From an uncultured Clostridia bacterium (GTDB lineage: Bacteria > Bacillota_A > Clostridia > Christensenellales > Aristaeellaceae), in assembly GCA_947165745.1 (NCBI GenBank), contig CAMVBO010000050.1, forward strand, positions 1-8,776: a DNA stretch of 8,776 nucleotides. The letters are read 5' to 3'. The position numbers were made by a program, and so were the translations under genes. Positions 1 to 8,095 of the stretch are shown one piece after another. The notes beneath the pieces were generated by a model that did not search any database, was not told the origin of the DNA, and worked only from the letters and a program-made list of their open reading frames with translations. Position 1 is the first letter of the stretch. The number at the start of each line of letters is the position of its first letter.

Positions 1-3000
1 GTCACCTACGGCGAGGACGCGGCCATTCCCGAGGACGCCGAGCTGCGCGCGCGGGAGATCCTGCCCGGGGAAGAGGATTACGCCGGCTATCTGGCGGCGG
101 CGAAGCGCGCCGCGGGCTTCGAGGAGACCGACGAAGCGGTTGAGGACGAGGCCGCCGAGGACGAAGCCCAGGAGGCCCGGGAGTACGCCCGCTTCTTCGA
201 CATCGAGATCTGGGCCGACGGGCAGAAGATCGAGCCCGAGGCCGCGGTCATCGTCAATATCCAGCTGGCCGACGCGCCGGAAGAGGAAGACCTGGCGGTT
301 ATCCACTTTGAAGCGGATAACGGCCCCGTTGTGATGCAGTCGGAAGCCACGAGCGACACGGAGCTCCGCTTTGAGACGGAGTCGTTCTCCACCTATGGCG
401 TGATTACCACCCCGAGCGGGTCGCAGTTCACTTCCGGAAATATCGGCGATCTGGTGGGCAAGCCCTTTACCCTGAGCCGCAATGGACAGTATTTCAAGGC
501 AGAGGTTGTTGAAGGAGATCCTGCCGGCCTGCAGACGACAAACGAGGCAAATGCTGCTGTATGGAATATTAAGTACATCAACAATGGACAAAATTATATT
601 CTTTATACAACTGATTCTTCCGGACGGGAAGTGCAGGTATATCTTGAGAAGAGAAACGATACGTCTGCGCACGTCAGATTGGGGGAAAACAGAGGCAACT
701 GGTTCAGCATTTCGAAGAATAATGACAATACCTATTCTTTCCAGGGGCACACGTCAAACGATGGTTCATTCTATTTGAACCAGTGGGGAGGGAACGGAGT
801 ACTTGCGAGCTACATAGATGCGTCCGCAAATGACCATCTGACCGTAAAAACCCTGCCCAATCCTGCCGAGGATAATAACAACTATTTCGTCATCCTGAAG
901 CAGGGGGATGAATACTTCGCCGTGCTGAACGATGGGCGGCTGGAGCAGGTTACCGTTGACAGCAACGGCAAGTTTGCGATCAACATCGAGCCGATGATGT
1001 GGAACTACAGGAATGAAGGCAACGATCATTACCTGCGGCATGAGTCCTACGCCAGAACGATCACTGCCGACAAAAGAGCGGCATCCTGGTATTACAGCTA
1101 TATCAATCCCAACGCAGAGGGCGGTTTTTCCGATCCGGAAATATACAAGGACGGTTCCATTTTTGATAATCCGGACGGGAATTATCCTGAACTGACGAAT
1201 ATTGATAATAATAATGAACAGACCAAAGCGGAGAGCAAGATCGCCCTGGTGAACATCGGCGGAAAGTATTACATCAAGAGCGCCACATCCGATCATTATA
1301 TCGGCGTCAGCGGCGGCCAGATGGTGGGCCAGGTGAACAGCGCCCAGGCTGCCGAGGTATACTTTGCGAAGCCGAGCGACATAACGACGTGGACCGGCTA
1401 TAATCAATACGAAAGAATGGCAAGGCACCATGTGGTGGAGCACATCGATATCGGCGTCAAGGGCAAGGCGCAGCTGCATGTGCCGCTCGCGCCCCAGACG
1501 TATTACGATGAGCATGGCAATACGGTCGTCGTTTCAGAGATCAAAATGCTTACCGTCAACGCGGACGTGCCCATTGACTCGCAGGACATCAAGAACGCGA
1601 AGCTGACCGCGTTCCAGTACGACTCCACCGGGAAAATGGTCGTAGTGCCGAACGCGTACTACATCACCGGTTATTCCGGCAACGCGCCCACGACCATTTC
1701 CGAAGCCCAGGTGCGCTATGAGGGCCAGTTCAAGGTTGCGTGGGAGGATGGCAAAGATCCGGCGCATCCGGATGGCGGAGCTGACAAGGACAACACGATA
1801 CCCAATTGGATTGACGCGTGTGAAGGCGATGCTGACTGGAGGGCCTGGCGCCTGGCGCATCAGGTTTATTACAATGTGAACCTGACGAAGAACGTCACCT
1901 TCCAGCTGGAGTATGACGGAAAGAAGCTGTACAACGCGGCCGGGGAACCGTTGAACACCACGGTGCCCGTGGAGCTGTCGGGCAGCTTCTCCTACTGGGA
2001 TTCCAACAACGAATGCCCGGCGATCCATGAAAATTTTGATACCGAAAATGGCTATTGGCATACAGGACATTATTCTAATGGGACGCAGGATCAATGGGAC
2101 AGCGTTGGCTGGCTCGACGGCAGCCGGAAGATGACCGGCATTATTCCCAAAGCGGCCTGGGGCAACTCCGGCATGGACTTCATCCTCGGCGGAAGCAAGG
2201 ACAAGCCGGCGATCGTCGTTTCCAAATTCATCGAGGACGAGGGCAGGAAGCCGATCGCTTTGAAGGAAGCCACCACGAGCAAAGTCCAGGTCCTGCGCAA
2301 GAATGGGCTTGATGCGGACAAGGTGAAGGATAGATACCTGTCCCAGGATGAAGCGAACAACGCGTTCGATTATACTTCCTATCCCTATGACGGCAACTAT
2401 TATGTCTATGGCGGCGACAGCGAGGGCAAAAGGACGATCAACGTCGACAAGGACGGCTTCGGAACCATCTATGATTTCGACGTGCCCGCGGGCATGGTGG
2501 GCGTCAGGGAAACGGATTATCCTGGAACTGTGATCGATGAAAACGGCGTGGTATGGGAATATGTACGCACCTATATCCAGACCGACTATGTGCCGAGGAC
2601 GAATGGAGACAACGGCCGGATGCATATAACGCGCAATTATGGCGCGAGCAACGAAAAGATCAGCGTTCCGGAAGTTCTGGGCAAGTATACCAAGGACAAC
2701 GAACAGGAAGCAAACAGCATGCTGCTCGGCTTCTACGTCCACAATGTGTACAAGCCCAAGGAGATCGAAGTCAGCGTCGAAAAGAAGTGGGAGCAGGAAG
2801 AAAAGCCGAACTATCAGCCGCCGGAGGGCAGCCAGGTGCAGGTGTACCTTGGCCGCTATAAGCTGGTTCCGAATGGTGATTTCACCTGGGGCGACAATCG
2901 GGCCAATGCGACCGTCGAGATTTGGCAGAGCAACTATGGCCACAACACGTGGTTCCTGAACAATACGGATTTCCGCGTAGGCGATAACCTGACGATTACG

Positions 3001-5265
3001 TTCAAGCGCCAGTACAATGAGCCGGTCAGCTACACCGTAAACGGCGGCGAAAAAATGGAGCTTCCGGTCTATGAAAGGCCGAATGGACAGGAGATGCTCA
3101 CGCACTCGTTTGATGTTACCGTTCCGGCGTCCGGCAAGGTGGACATCAAGGTGGATTCCTTCTGGGGCGCTCTCGGAGCGGAAGGGCGTATCGTCGTGAA
3201 GAAGGGGGATAAAGAATACACCTCCATGGACGGCGGCAACGCGCCGGACACGTCCTCCGAGGATTCCGACATGAAGTATGTCGTGGATCAGGAAGAGGTC
3301 AACGGCGTCATGCAGAACGTCGAATTCGGCCCCATAACCCTGAACGGCGGCAATACTTGGAAGGGAAAGCTTGGCGAACTCGAAGCCTACGACGAAAACG
3401 GCCGCATGTACAGGTACTTCATCGCCAGGGAAGTGGCAAATGAAAATGTGCCTGCGGGTACGATGCCGATCGTCGGCACCGATTCCGAGGGCTCGGTGCT
3501 GACTTCCATCGGCGGAGAGGAACCGCTGCCGCTGACCAACAAGGTGCCCAATTTCAGCATAACGATCCAAAAGACGGATGAATCCGGCAACGCGATTGAA
3601 GGCGCGGAATTTGAGCTTCGCAAGCTCACCCGGGGCGCCTGGAGGATCGTTGAGTCCGGCATTAAGCTCGAGGGAGAGGACGCTACGGCGCATATCTCCA
3701 GCCTGTTTGCGGGCCGCTATAAGCTGACCGAGACCAAGGCGCCGGAGCATTATATCGTCCGGAACAAGGACATCTACTTCGTCATCGATGAGGTTGGAAC
3801 CGCCAGCCTGACGGATGAGCACGGCCAGAAACCGGAACAGAACGCTGAGATTTACTACAACCTGATCAATGTCAGCGATAAGATGTTCGACGTGAAGAAT
3901 GAGCTCGGCGGCGGTCTCCAAATCACCAAGGCGTTGAAGATGGGCTCCGATGGTGCGAATGTGGATTTCACCTTTACCGTGACCTTGAAGAACAGCAATG
4001 GTTCCGCTTACACGGGCTATGTGTCCGTGACCGACAAGGAGAGGGACAAGGCTGTTGTGCTTGTGGAGGATGGTTCGATCGAAGTGACCATCACCGGCGC
4101 GGGGATGGCGACTGTGGACGGCCTGCCCGCGGACACCAAGTACACCGTGACGGAAAACGCGACCGAAGGGTGGATCCAGTGCGGCGCAGTGGATCCCGAC
4201 GGAACGATCGTCAATAACGAATTTGCTCTCGCGACGATTACCAACGCGAAGCAAGGCGCGCTGAAGATCACCAAGGTTGTGCAGCTGAATGGCAAGGATT
4301 TTTCCACCGAAACGGGTGCGGACGGAACCATCGCCGACGGCACCTACATGTTCAGCGTCGCCGGTCCGGACGCCTCCACCGATGTGGTGAGGTACGTGCA
4401 GATTACGGTTGCCAATGGCGCGGCGGTCTCTTACAGGATCGCGAGCACTGCTGACGCGTTTGATTCGGAGTCGACCGGCAATGTCGTCTCCGGGAATGGC
4501 GAGTGGGCGCTGGTGGACGGCCTTGAGCCCGGCGAATATGTGGTCAGGGAGACCAATAAGAACGGGCTTGAGCTGACGTCGGCGACGGTCGGCGAAACGA
4601 CCACCCCGACGCCGCAGGATGACAGCGTTACGGTCACCGTTACGCCCGGGGATACCGAGGCGAAGGTGGAAACGTCGAATGTGACGTTCACCAACTCGGC
4701 CTACACGACTTCGATCCGCATTTTGAAGATCGACGCGCGCAGCCGTGACAAGGACAACCAGACCATGCTGTCCGGCGCGAAGTTCAAGCTGCTGAAGTGG
4801 AACGATCAGAACAAGCAGTACGAGCAGGTGGAGGAGCGCACGACGGATGCCTATGGCGCGCTTCGGTTCGAGGCTGCCCTGGCTGCCGGCGAGTACCAGA
4901 TCGTGGAAACCGAGATGCCCAAGGGCTATATCAAGGTTGACAACAACGACATTTACTTCACGCTGGACAAGGCCGGCAACCTGACCCGGCATCTGGCGCC
5001 GACCTTCACCAAGGGTGAAAATGGCATCGTAACGGAAGTGACAAGCTGGAAAAACGGAGAAGACCAAGCGATAGCGGGTACATGGAATGTCGCGGAAGTG
5101 ACGTATGCGATTTCGAACCACATCGCCGCTTTCACCGTCGGCAACAATCCCGGCGCGGCGCTTCCTTCCACCGGCGGCATGGGTACCGGCGCGTACACGG
5201 CCGCGGGCGCGGGCCTGGTGCTGCTGGCGCTGGCGCTGATGCTGATCAAGCGCAGGCGGGCTTGA
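1..5265 (+). CDS. Giant multidomain LPXTG-anchored surface adhesin, 5' end outside window
   Basis: The frame is open from the first base, so GTG 331 is only an internal codon; 1754 residues are visible and the signal peptide must lie upstream. Residues counted from base 1: 1-137 resemble a domain common in clostridial surface proteins (VTYGEDAAIPEDAEL start, FETESFSTYGV end). Residues 142-457 contain three short beta-rich segments built around YF/YY hairpins (GQYFKAEV, DEYFAVLNDG, GKYYIKS), possibly beta-trefoil-like. Residues 476-735 are an unassigned beta-rich region (HHVVEHIDIG). Residues 736-920 look Cna_B-like. A Cna_B domain starts at about 921 (VEKKWEQ) and finishes at about 1119-1182. 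A SpaA domain covers 1183-1275 (YKLTETKAPEHY, Glu1244). Two Spy0128/DUF5979-like domains follow (about 1300-1418 and 1419-1567), then a last SpaA domain (1568-1670, EYQIVETEMPKGY). LPSTGG at 1721-1726 ends it. It is probably a pilus-tip or wall-linked adhesin; the ligand is unknown. Confidence 0.88.
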   Translation, partial: VTYGEDAAIPEDAELRAREILPGEEDYAGYLAAAKRAAGFEETDEAVEDEAAEDEAQEAREYARFFDIEIWADGQKIEPEAAVIVNIQLADAPEEEDLAVIHFEADNGPVVMQSEATSDTELRFETESFSTYGVITTPSGSQFTSGNIGDLVGKPFTLSRNGQYFKAEVVEGDPAGLQTTNEANAAVWNIKYINNGQNYILYTTDSSGREVQVYLEKRNDTSAHVRLGENRGNWFSISKNNDNTYSFQGHTSNDGSFYLNQWGGNGVLASYIDASANDHLTVKTLPNPAEDNNNYFVILKQGDEYFAVLNDGRLEQVTVDSNGKFAINIEPMMWNYRNEGNDHYLRHESYARTITADKRAASWYYSYINPNAEGGFSDPEIYKDGSIFDNPDGNYPELTNIDNNNEQTKAESKIALVNIGGKYYIKSATSDHYIGVSGGQMVGQVNSAQAAEVYFAKPSDITTWTGYNQYERMARHHVVEHIDIGVKGKAQLHVPLAPQTYYDEHGNTVVVSEIKMLTVNADVPIDSQDIKNAKLTAFQYDSTGKMVVVPNAYYITGYSGNAPTTISEAQVRYEGQFKVAWEDGKDPAHPDGGADKDNTIPNWIDACEGDADWRAWRLAHQVYYNVNLTKNVTFQLEYDGKKLYNAAGEPLNTTVPVELSGSFSYWDSNNECPAIHENFDTENGYWHTGHYSNGTQDQWDSVGWLDGSRKMTGIIPKAAWGNSGMDFILGGSKDKPAIVVSKFIEDEGRKPIALKEATTSKVQVLRKNGLDADKVKDRYLSQDEANNAFDYTSYPYDGNYYVYGGDSEGKRTINVDKDGFGTIYDFDVPAGMVGVRETDYPGTVIDENGVVWEYVRTYIQTDYVPRTNGDNGRMHITRNYGASNEKISVPEVLGKYTKDNEQEANSMLLGFYVHNVYKPKEIEVSVEKKWEQEEKPNYQPPEGSQVQVYLGRYKLVPNGDFTWGDNRANATVEIWQSNYGHNTWFLNNTDFRVGDNLTITFKRQYNEPVSYTVNGGEKMELPVYERPNGQEMLTHSFDVTVPASGKVDIKVDSFWGALGAEGRIVVKKGDKEYTSMDGGNAPDTSSEDSDMKYVVDQEEVNGVMQNVEFGPITLNGGNTWKGKLGELEAYDENGRMYRYFIAREVANENVPAGTMPIVGTDSEGSVLTSIGGEEPLPLTNKVPNFSITIQKTDESGNAIEGAEFELRKLTRGAWRIVESGIKLEGEDATAHISSLFAGRYKLTETKAPEHYIVRNKDIYFVIDEVGTASLTDEHGQKPEQNAEIYYNLINVSDKMFDVKNELGGGLQITKALKMGSDGANVDFTFTVTLKNSNGSAYTGYVSVTDKERDKAVVLVEDGSIEVTITGAGMATVDGLPADTKYTVTENATEGWIQCGAVDPDGTIVNNEFALATITNAKQGALKITKVVQLNGKDFSTETGADGTIADGTYMFSVAGPDASTDVVRYVQITVANGAAVSYRIASTADAFDSESTGNVVSGNGEWALVDGLEPGEYVVRETNKNGLELTSATVGETTTPTPQDDSVTVTVTPGDTEAKVETSNVTFTNSAYTTSIRILKIDARSRDKDNQTMLSGAKFKLLKWNDQNKQYEQVEERTTDAYGALRFEAALAAGEYQIVETEMPKGYIKVDNNDIYFTLDKAGNLTRHLAPTFTKGENGIVTEVTSWKNGEDQAIAGTWNVAEVTYAISNHIAAFTVGNNPGAALPSTGGMGTGAYTAAGAGLVLLALALMLIKRRRA
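5161..5262 (+). other. C-terminal cell-wall sorting signal (LPSTGG + membrane helix + RRR tail)
   Basis: The last 34 codons of the adhesin encode LPSTGG (5161-5178), a short Gly/Ala/Thr linker, a hydrophobic stretch rich in Leu and Ala, and the basic tail KRRRA just before the stop. This is the classical tripartite sorting signal. Sortases cut between Thr and Gly and join the Thr to a pilin lysine or to the peptidoglycan precursor. Whether the neighbouring class C sortase or a housekeeping class A sortase elsewhere handles it cannot be told from the window. Confidence 0.95.
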
Positions 5266-5310
5266 AGCCTGGCGCGCGGATGGAAGTGAACGGCGAGGCG
5301 GTATAATACC

Positions 5311-5361
5311 CGAGCGGCGCGCCGCGCCCACCCCCAAGGGCGGGCGGCGGCGCGCCGCTCG
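5311..5361 (+). terminator. Very stable GC hairpin after the adhesin gene, terminator-like but without a T tract
   Basis: The 13-base arms 5311-5323 and 5349-5361 (CGAGCGGCGCGCC and its exact complement) pair perfectly. The stem continues inward for about nine more pairs with one bulged G and one mismatch, closing on a four-base loop. It begins 45 bases after the adhesin stop, the usual place for a transcript end. No run of T follows (TCGATTGCC), so it is not a canonical Rho-independent terminator. It may slow polymerase, protect the 3' end of the mRNA, or be a copy of a dispersed GC-rich repeat. Confidence 0.5.
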
Positions 5362-5420
5362 TCGATTGCCGCCCTGGCGTGAGGCACAATTTGTAGAGAA
5401 AAGAGTGGATAAATCGGCGA

Positions 5421-5441
5421 TGTAACCCGTGGTGTAACCCG
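5421..5441 (+). repeat. Tandem direct repeat TGTAACCCG x2, possible activator site
   Basis: TGTAACCCG occurs at 5421-5429 and 5433-5441, a 12-base period with a three-base spacer. The pair ends 21 bases before the extended -10 at 5463, overlapping where a -35 box would sit. That is the geometry expected for an activator binding next to sigma. No regulator is encoded in the window, so its identity is open. Confidence 0.4.
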
Positions 5442-5459
5442 CTGCGAATATAATAAGGA

Positions 5460-5468
5460 TGGTATAAT
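5460..5468 (+). promoter_or_regulatory. Candidate extended -10 promoter (TGGTATAAT)
   Basis: TGGTATAAT matches the TGnTATAAT extended -10 consensus exactly. There is no recognisable -35 box 16-18 bases upstream; the direct repeat occupies that zone instead. Transcription would start near 5475 and read into the sortase operon as a second, upstream promoter. A chance match is possible because TATAAT strings are frequent in this gap. Confidence 0.4.
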
Positions 5469-5489
5469 TTACACGGCAAATGGCGCAAA

Positions 5490-5502
5490 GTTGTCACACA
5501 AC
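5490..5502 (+). promoter_or_regulatory. 13-bp dyad GTTGTCACACAAC, possible operator
   Basis: GTTGT and ACAAC are exact inverted arms around a CAC centre. The dyad lies 26 bases upstream of the -35 box of the sortase promoter, a place where a dimeric regulator could bind. It is short enough to occur by chance, and I do not recognise the motif. Confidence 0.25.
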
Positions 5503-5528
5503 CGCGCGCCGGGAGCCCTCCGGTTCTA

Positions 5529-5557
5529 TTGCAACGGCGCTTTAAAAGTGCTATAAT
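5529..5557 (+). promoter_or_regulatory. Sigma-A-type promoter of the sortase operon (TTGCAA-17-TATAAT)
   Basis: TTGCAA at 5529-5534 matches four of six -35 consensus bases. The -10 at 5552-5557 is a perfect TATAAT, and the spacer is exactly 17 bases. Transcription would start at about 5564, leaving a leader of about 50 bases before the sortase ATG. The spacer contains the 15-base near-palindrome GCGCTTTAAAAGTGC (5537-5551), with six of seven arm positions matching, which could be a repressor site between the two boxes. No other promoter is evident before the pilin gene, so this one probably serves all three overlapping cistrons and perhaps the pilin. Confidence 0.75.
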
Positions 5558-5601
5558 GGTTCCGTATGGAATTGCATGCAAGCCGGAGCATCTGAACAGC
5601 T

Positions 5602-5609
5602 GAAGGGAG
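5602..5609 (+). promoter_or_regulatory. Ribosome binding site of the class C sortase
   Basis: GAAGGGAG ends four bases before ATG 5614 and is the only strong purine-rich Shine-Dalgarno match in the leader. Together with the Lys-Lys plus hydrophobic N-terminus that follows, it fixes the start codon. Confidence 0.8.
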
Positions 5610-5613
5610 CGCC

Positions 5614-6449
<836 letters not shown>

Positions 6450-6453
<4 letters not shown>

Positions 6454-7178
6454 GCGGGACGATAGGCAGGATCTCCACGGACCAGGTGCGCCGCGAGATG
6501 ATCCGCACGCATAGCAAAGCCAGCCGCAAGCGCTTCTGGATCGGGGCGCTGGTGGTGCTGGCGATTGCGCTGTTGGCCGGCGTGGCGGCGGCGCAGTTCC
6601 TGTTCGCGCTGGTGGACGTGCGCACCCGGGGCATGAGCCCCGCGCTGCGCAGCGGGGACGTGGCGCTCTGTGAGCGCATGGAATCGCCCCTGGGCCAGGT
6701 GACGCTGACGCGCGGCGCGCTGGCGCTGGTGCGCTATGAAGACAAAGGCATTCGCCGTGAAACCGTGCGGCGGGTGATCGCCATGGCAGGGGACGAGGTC
6801 TTTGTCCGGGAGGACGGCCATGTGACCCTGAATGGCGAAGCCCTGGAGGAGCCCTACGCCGTGTATCGCGACCAGAGCGATTGGAGCGGCGACGAGGACG
6901 TGCTGGGCGGCGCGCTGGAAAACCCCTTTATCACGCCGGAGGAGGCCGCGGCCCGGGCGCCGGCGGAAACGGGGGAGCCCGGCGTGAACGACGTGACCTA
7001 TCCGCTCACGGTGCCGGAAGGACAGCTGTTTGTGCTGTGCGACGAGCGGGCGGACGCCATGGACAGCCGCAGCAGCCGCTTCGGGCTGGTAAAGGAGGCC
7101 GACGTACTCGGCCTGGCGAGGGCAATCATCTGGCCCGTCCATCGCGCGGATTTGCTGACGGGCGGCGGAATACGATGA
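6450..7178 (+). CDS. Signal-peptidase-I-like protein lacking the Ser/Lys dyad (SipA-like pilus assembly factor)
   Basis: This 242-residue protein has a basic N-terminus, one membrane helix (about 31-52) and an external signal peptidase I fold. The conserved boxes are recognisable but altered. Box B normally reads SMxPTL; here it is GMSPALRSGD, so the nucleophile serine is Gly61 (GGC, 6630-6632). Box D normally reads KRVIGxPGD; here it is RRVIAMAGD, so the general-base lysine is Arg107 (CGG, 6768-6770). Box E keeps its DSR and FG (CDERADAMDSRSSRFG against GDNRxxSxDSRxFG). It should therefore not cleave signal peptides. SipA in Streptococcus pyogenes pilus islands likewise lacks both catalytic residues and is needed for pilus polymerisation, so an assembly or chaperone role is the best inference. 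ATGA overlaps join it to both neighbours. The start was chosen for that overlap; its Shine-Dalgarno match is weak. Confidence 0.88.
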
Positions 7179-8026
7179 AGAGAGCGTTACTGAGTCTGCT
7201 GGTCACGGTGGTGGTGATCGGGGCGATCGCCCTGGCGCTGAAACCGGCGGCGGTCAATCAATACAAGCTGTGGCGCGAGGCGAAGGTGGTGGGCGGCTAC
7301 CGCGAAGCGGCCGCCGCGCTGGATACCCTGACCTGCGGCGAGCGCGTGGCCGAGGCCCGTGAGACAAACGGGAAGATCCGCCAGGTCGACCTGCCGGACG
7401 TCTGGGACGAGGCCTACGCATGGGGCGAGGACGCCGAAGCGGCGCTGCTCGATATCGCCGACAGCGGCGCCATCACCGTGCTGGAGATCCCCAAGCTGGG
7501 GCTGATCCTGCCCGTGGTTCGCGGGCGGTCCGGGGAGCTGCTGGACGAGGGCGTGGCCCATCTGGAGGGCAGCAGCCTGCCCGTGGGCGGCGAGGGTACC
7601 CACTGCGTGCTGGCCGGACAGGCCGGCGGACGGCTGTCGAACCCGATGGACGGCCTGGATCGGTTGATGGCCGGCGACCTGTTCACGCTGCAAACCCTGC
7701 GGGACACGCTGACTTACGAGGTGGAGAGCCTGGAGACGCTGGCGCCGGAGGCGCTGCAGCCCCAGCGCGTCGACGCCGAGGCGGATGTCTGCACGCTGAT
7801 GACCGCGATTGACCTGGACGGGGAGGACGCGCGGCTGTTGGTGCGCGCCAGGCGCGTGCAGCGCAGGGCCGTTCCCCTGGAGGACGATACCCAGGTGCTG
7901 CCCGGCTGGGCGGCACGGTTGATATTCGCCGCGCCATTGGCGCTGGCGGGGCTTCTGGTGTTGGCGTTCGTCGAGGCCATTCGGCGATTCGCCGGCTGGC
8001 GGAAGCTGAAAAAACTGAAGCTCTGA
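7175..8026 (+). CDS. Sortase-fold protein with lost catalytic His and Cys (pseudo-sortase)
   Basis: This 283-residue protein has the class C layout: an N-terminal membrane helix (about 4-23), a sortase domain, a second membrane helix (about 245-267) and a basic tail (RKLKKLKL). It aligns without gaps with the active sortase around the active site. LSGHRGLPSAKLF becomes LAGQAGGRLSNPM, so the catalytic His is Gln149 (CAG, 7619-7621). TLETCTPYG becomes TLMTAIDLD, so the nucleophile Cys is Ala211 (GCG, 7805-7807). The Arg is kept at 220 (ARLLVRARR). Scaffold segments are well preserved (VLEIPKLGLILPVVRG, HLEGSSLPVGGEG, AGDLFTL, LTYEVESLETL), and the frame is intact, so this is not a decaying pseudogene. 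ATG 7175 overlaps the upstream stop (ATGA); a longer frame from 6881 would overlap the previous gene by about 300 bases and is rejected. The role is unknown; a scaffold, a substrate-holding or a regulatory partner of the active sortase is inferred. Confidence 0.9.
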   Translation: MKRALLSLLVTVVVIGAIALALKPAAVNQYKLWREAKVVGGYREAAAALDTLTCGERVAEARETNGKIRQVDLPDVWDEAYAWGEDAEAALLDIADSGAITVLEIPKLGLILPVVRGRSGELLDEGVAHLEGSSLPVGGEGTHCVLAGQAGGRLSNPMDGLDRLMAGDLFTLQTLRDTLTYEVESLETLAPEALQPQRVDAEADVCTLMTAIDLDGEDARLLVRARRVQRRAVPLEDDTQVLPGWAARLIFAAPLALAGLLVLAFVEAIRRFAGWRKLKKLKL

Positions 8027-8071
8027 ACCAAAAAGGCAAATGGGACCAATGCGCACAATATCCCCAGAATC

Positions 8072-8095
8072 AAGGATGGAGTGATGGATGCATGA
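8072..8095 (+). promoter_or_regulatory. Ribosome binding site and three-codon minicistron ahead of the pilin gene
   Basis: AAGGA (8072-8076) lies seven bases before ATG 8084, ideal spacing, but that ATG opens only Met-Asp-Ala-stop. Its TGA (8093-8095) overlaps the pilin start ATG 8092 as ATGA. The pilin ATG itself has only GGAG (8078-8081), ten bases away. Either the pilin uses the distant GGAG, or ribosomes start on the minicistron and restart on the pilin. No upstream in-frame start exists for the pilin. Confidence 0.45.

Larger units (their letters stand above)
5266..5613 (+). other. 348-base intergenic regulatory region
   Basis: No convincing gene lies between the adhesin stop and the sortase start. 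In order the region holds the odd palindrome GGTATAATACC (5300-5310), a long GC-rich hairpin (5311-5361), two direct copies of TGTAACCCG (5421-5441), an extended -10 element (5460-5468), a 13-bp dyad GTTGTCACACAAC (5490-5502), a sigma-A-type promoter (5529-5557) with a dyad in its spacer, the perfect palindrome TTGCATGCAA (5572-5581), and a Shine-Dalgarno sequence (5602-5609). The string TATAAT occurs four times (5302, 5449, 5463, 5552). The density of signals suggests that the sortase operon has its own regulated transcription, separate from the adhesin. Confidence 0.7.

Noticed and set aside
331..5265. GTG 331 as the start of the adhesin
   Set aside because: The frame is open without a stop back to base 1, the upstream residues complete a recognisable domain, and no signal peptide follows GTG 331.
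1534..5337. A 1267-codon open frame on the minus strand opposite the adhesin
   Set aside because: It mirrors the codon positions of the real gene. GC-biased third positions remove stop codons from the complementary frame, the translation has no recognisable domain, and the plus-strand protein has clear SpaA, Cna_B and LPSTGG features.
5302..5454. TATAAT strings at 5302 and 5449 as promoters
   Set aside because: Neither has a -35 box at 16-18 bases nor a TGn extension, and the first lies inside a small palindrome next to the large hairpin.
5566..5595. A nine-codon upstream frame in the sortase leader
   Set aside because: It starts within two bases or so of the predicted transcription start, has no ribosome binding site and ends before the sortase Shine-Dalgarno sequence.
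6630..6641. Ser63 of the SipA-like protein as a replacement nucleophile
   Set aside because: In the family the serine directly precedes Met (SMxP); Ser63 sits two residues later in the variable position, and the lysine partner is also absent.
6881..7174. N-terminal extension of the pseudo-sortase starting at 6881
   Set aside because: It would overlap the SipA-like gene by about 300 bases and place the membrane helix internally. The extension translates to low-complexity Gly/Arg-rich sequence, and ATG 7175 has the ATGA overlap and a proper N-terminal helix.
7601..7795. His143 and Cys206 of the pseudo-sortase as alternative catalytic residues
   Set aside because: They align with the non-catalytic His140 and Cys203 of the active sortase, which has the true His146 and Cys208 in addition.
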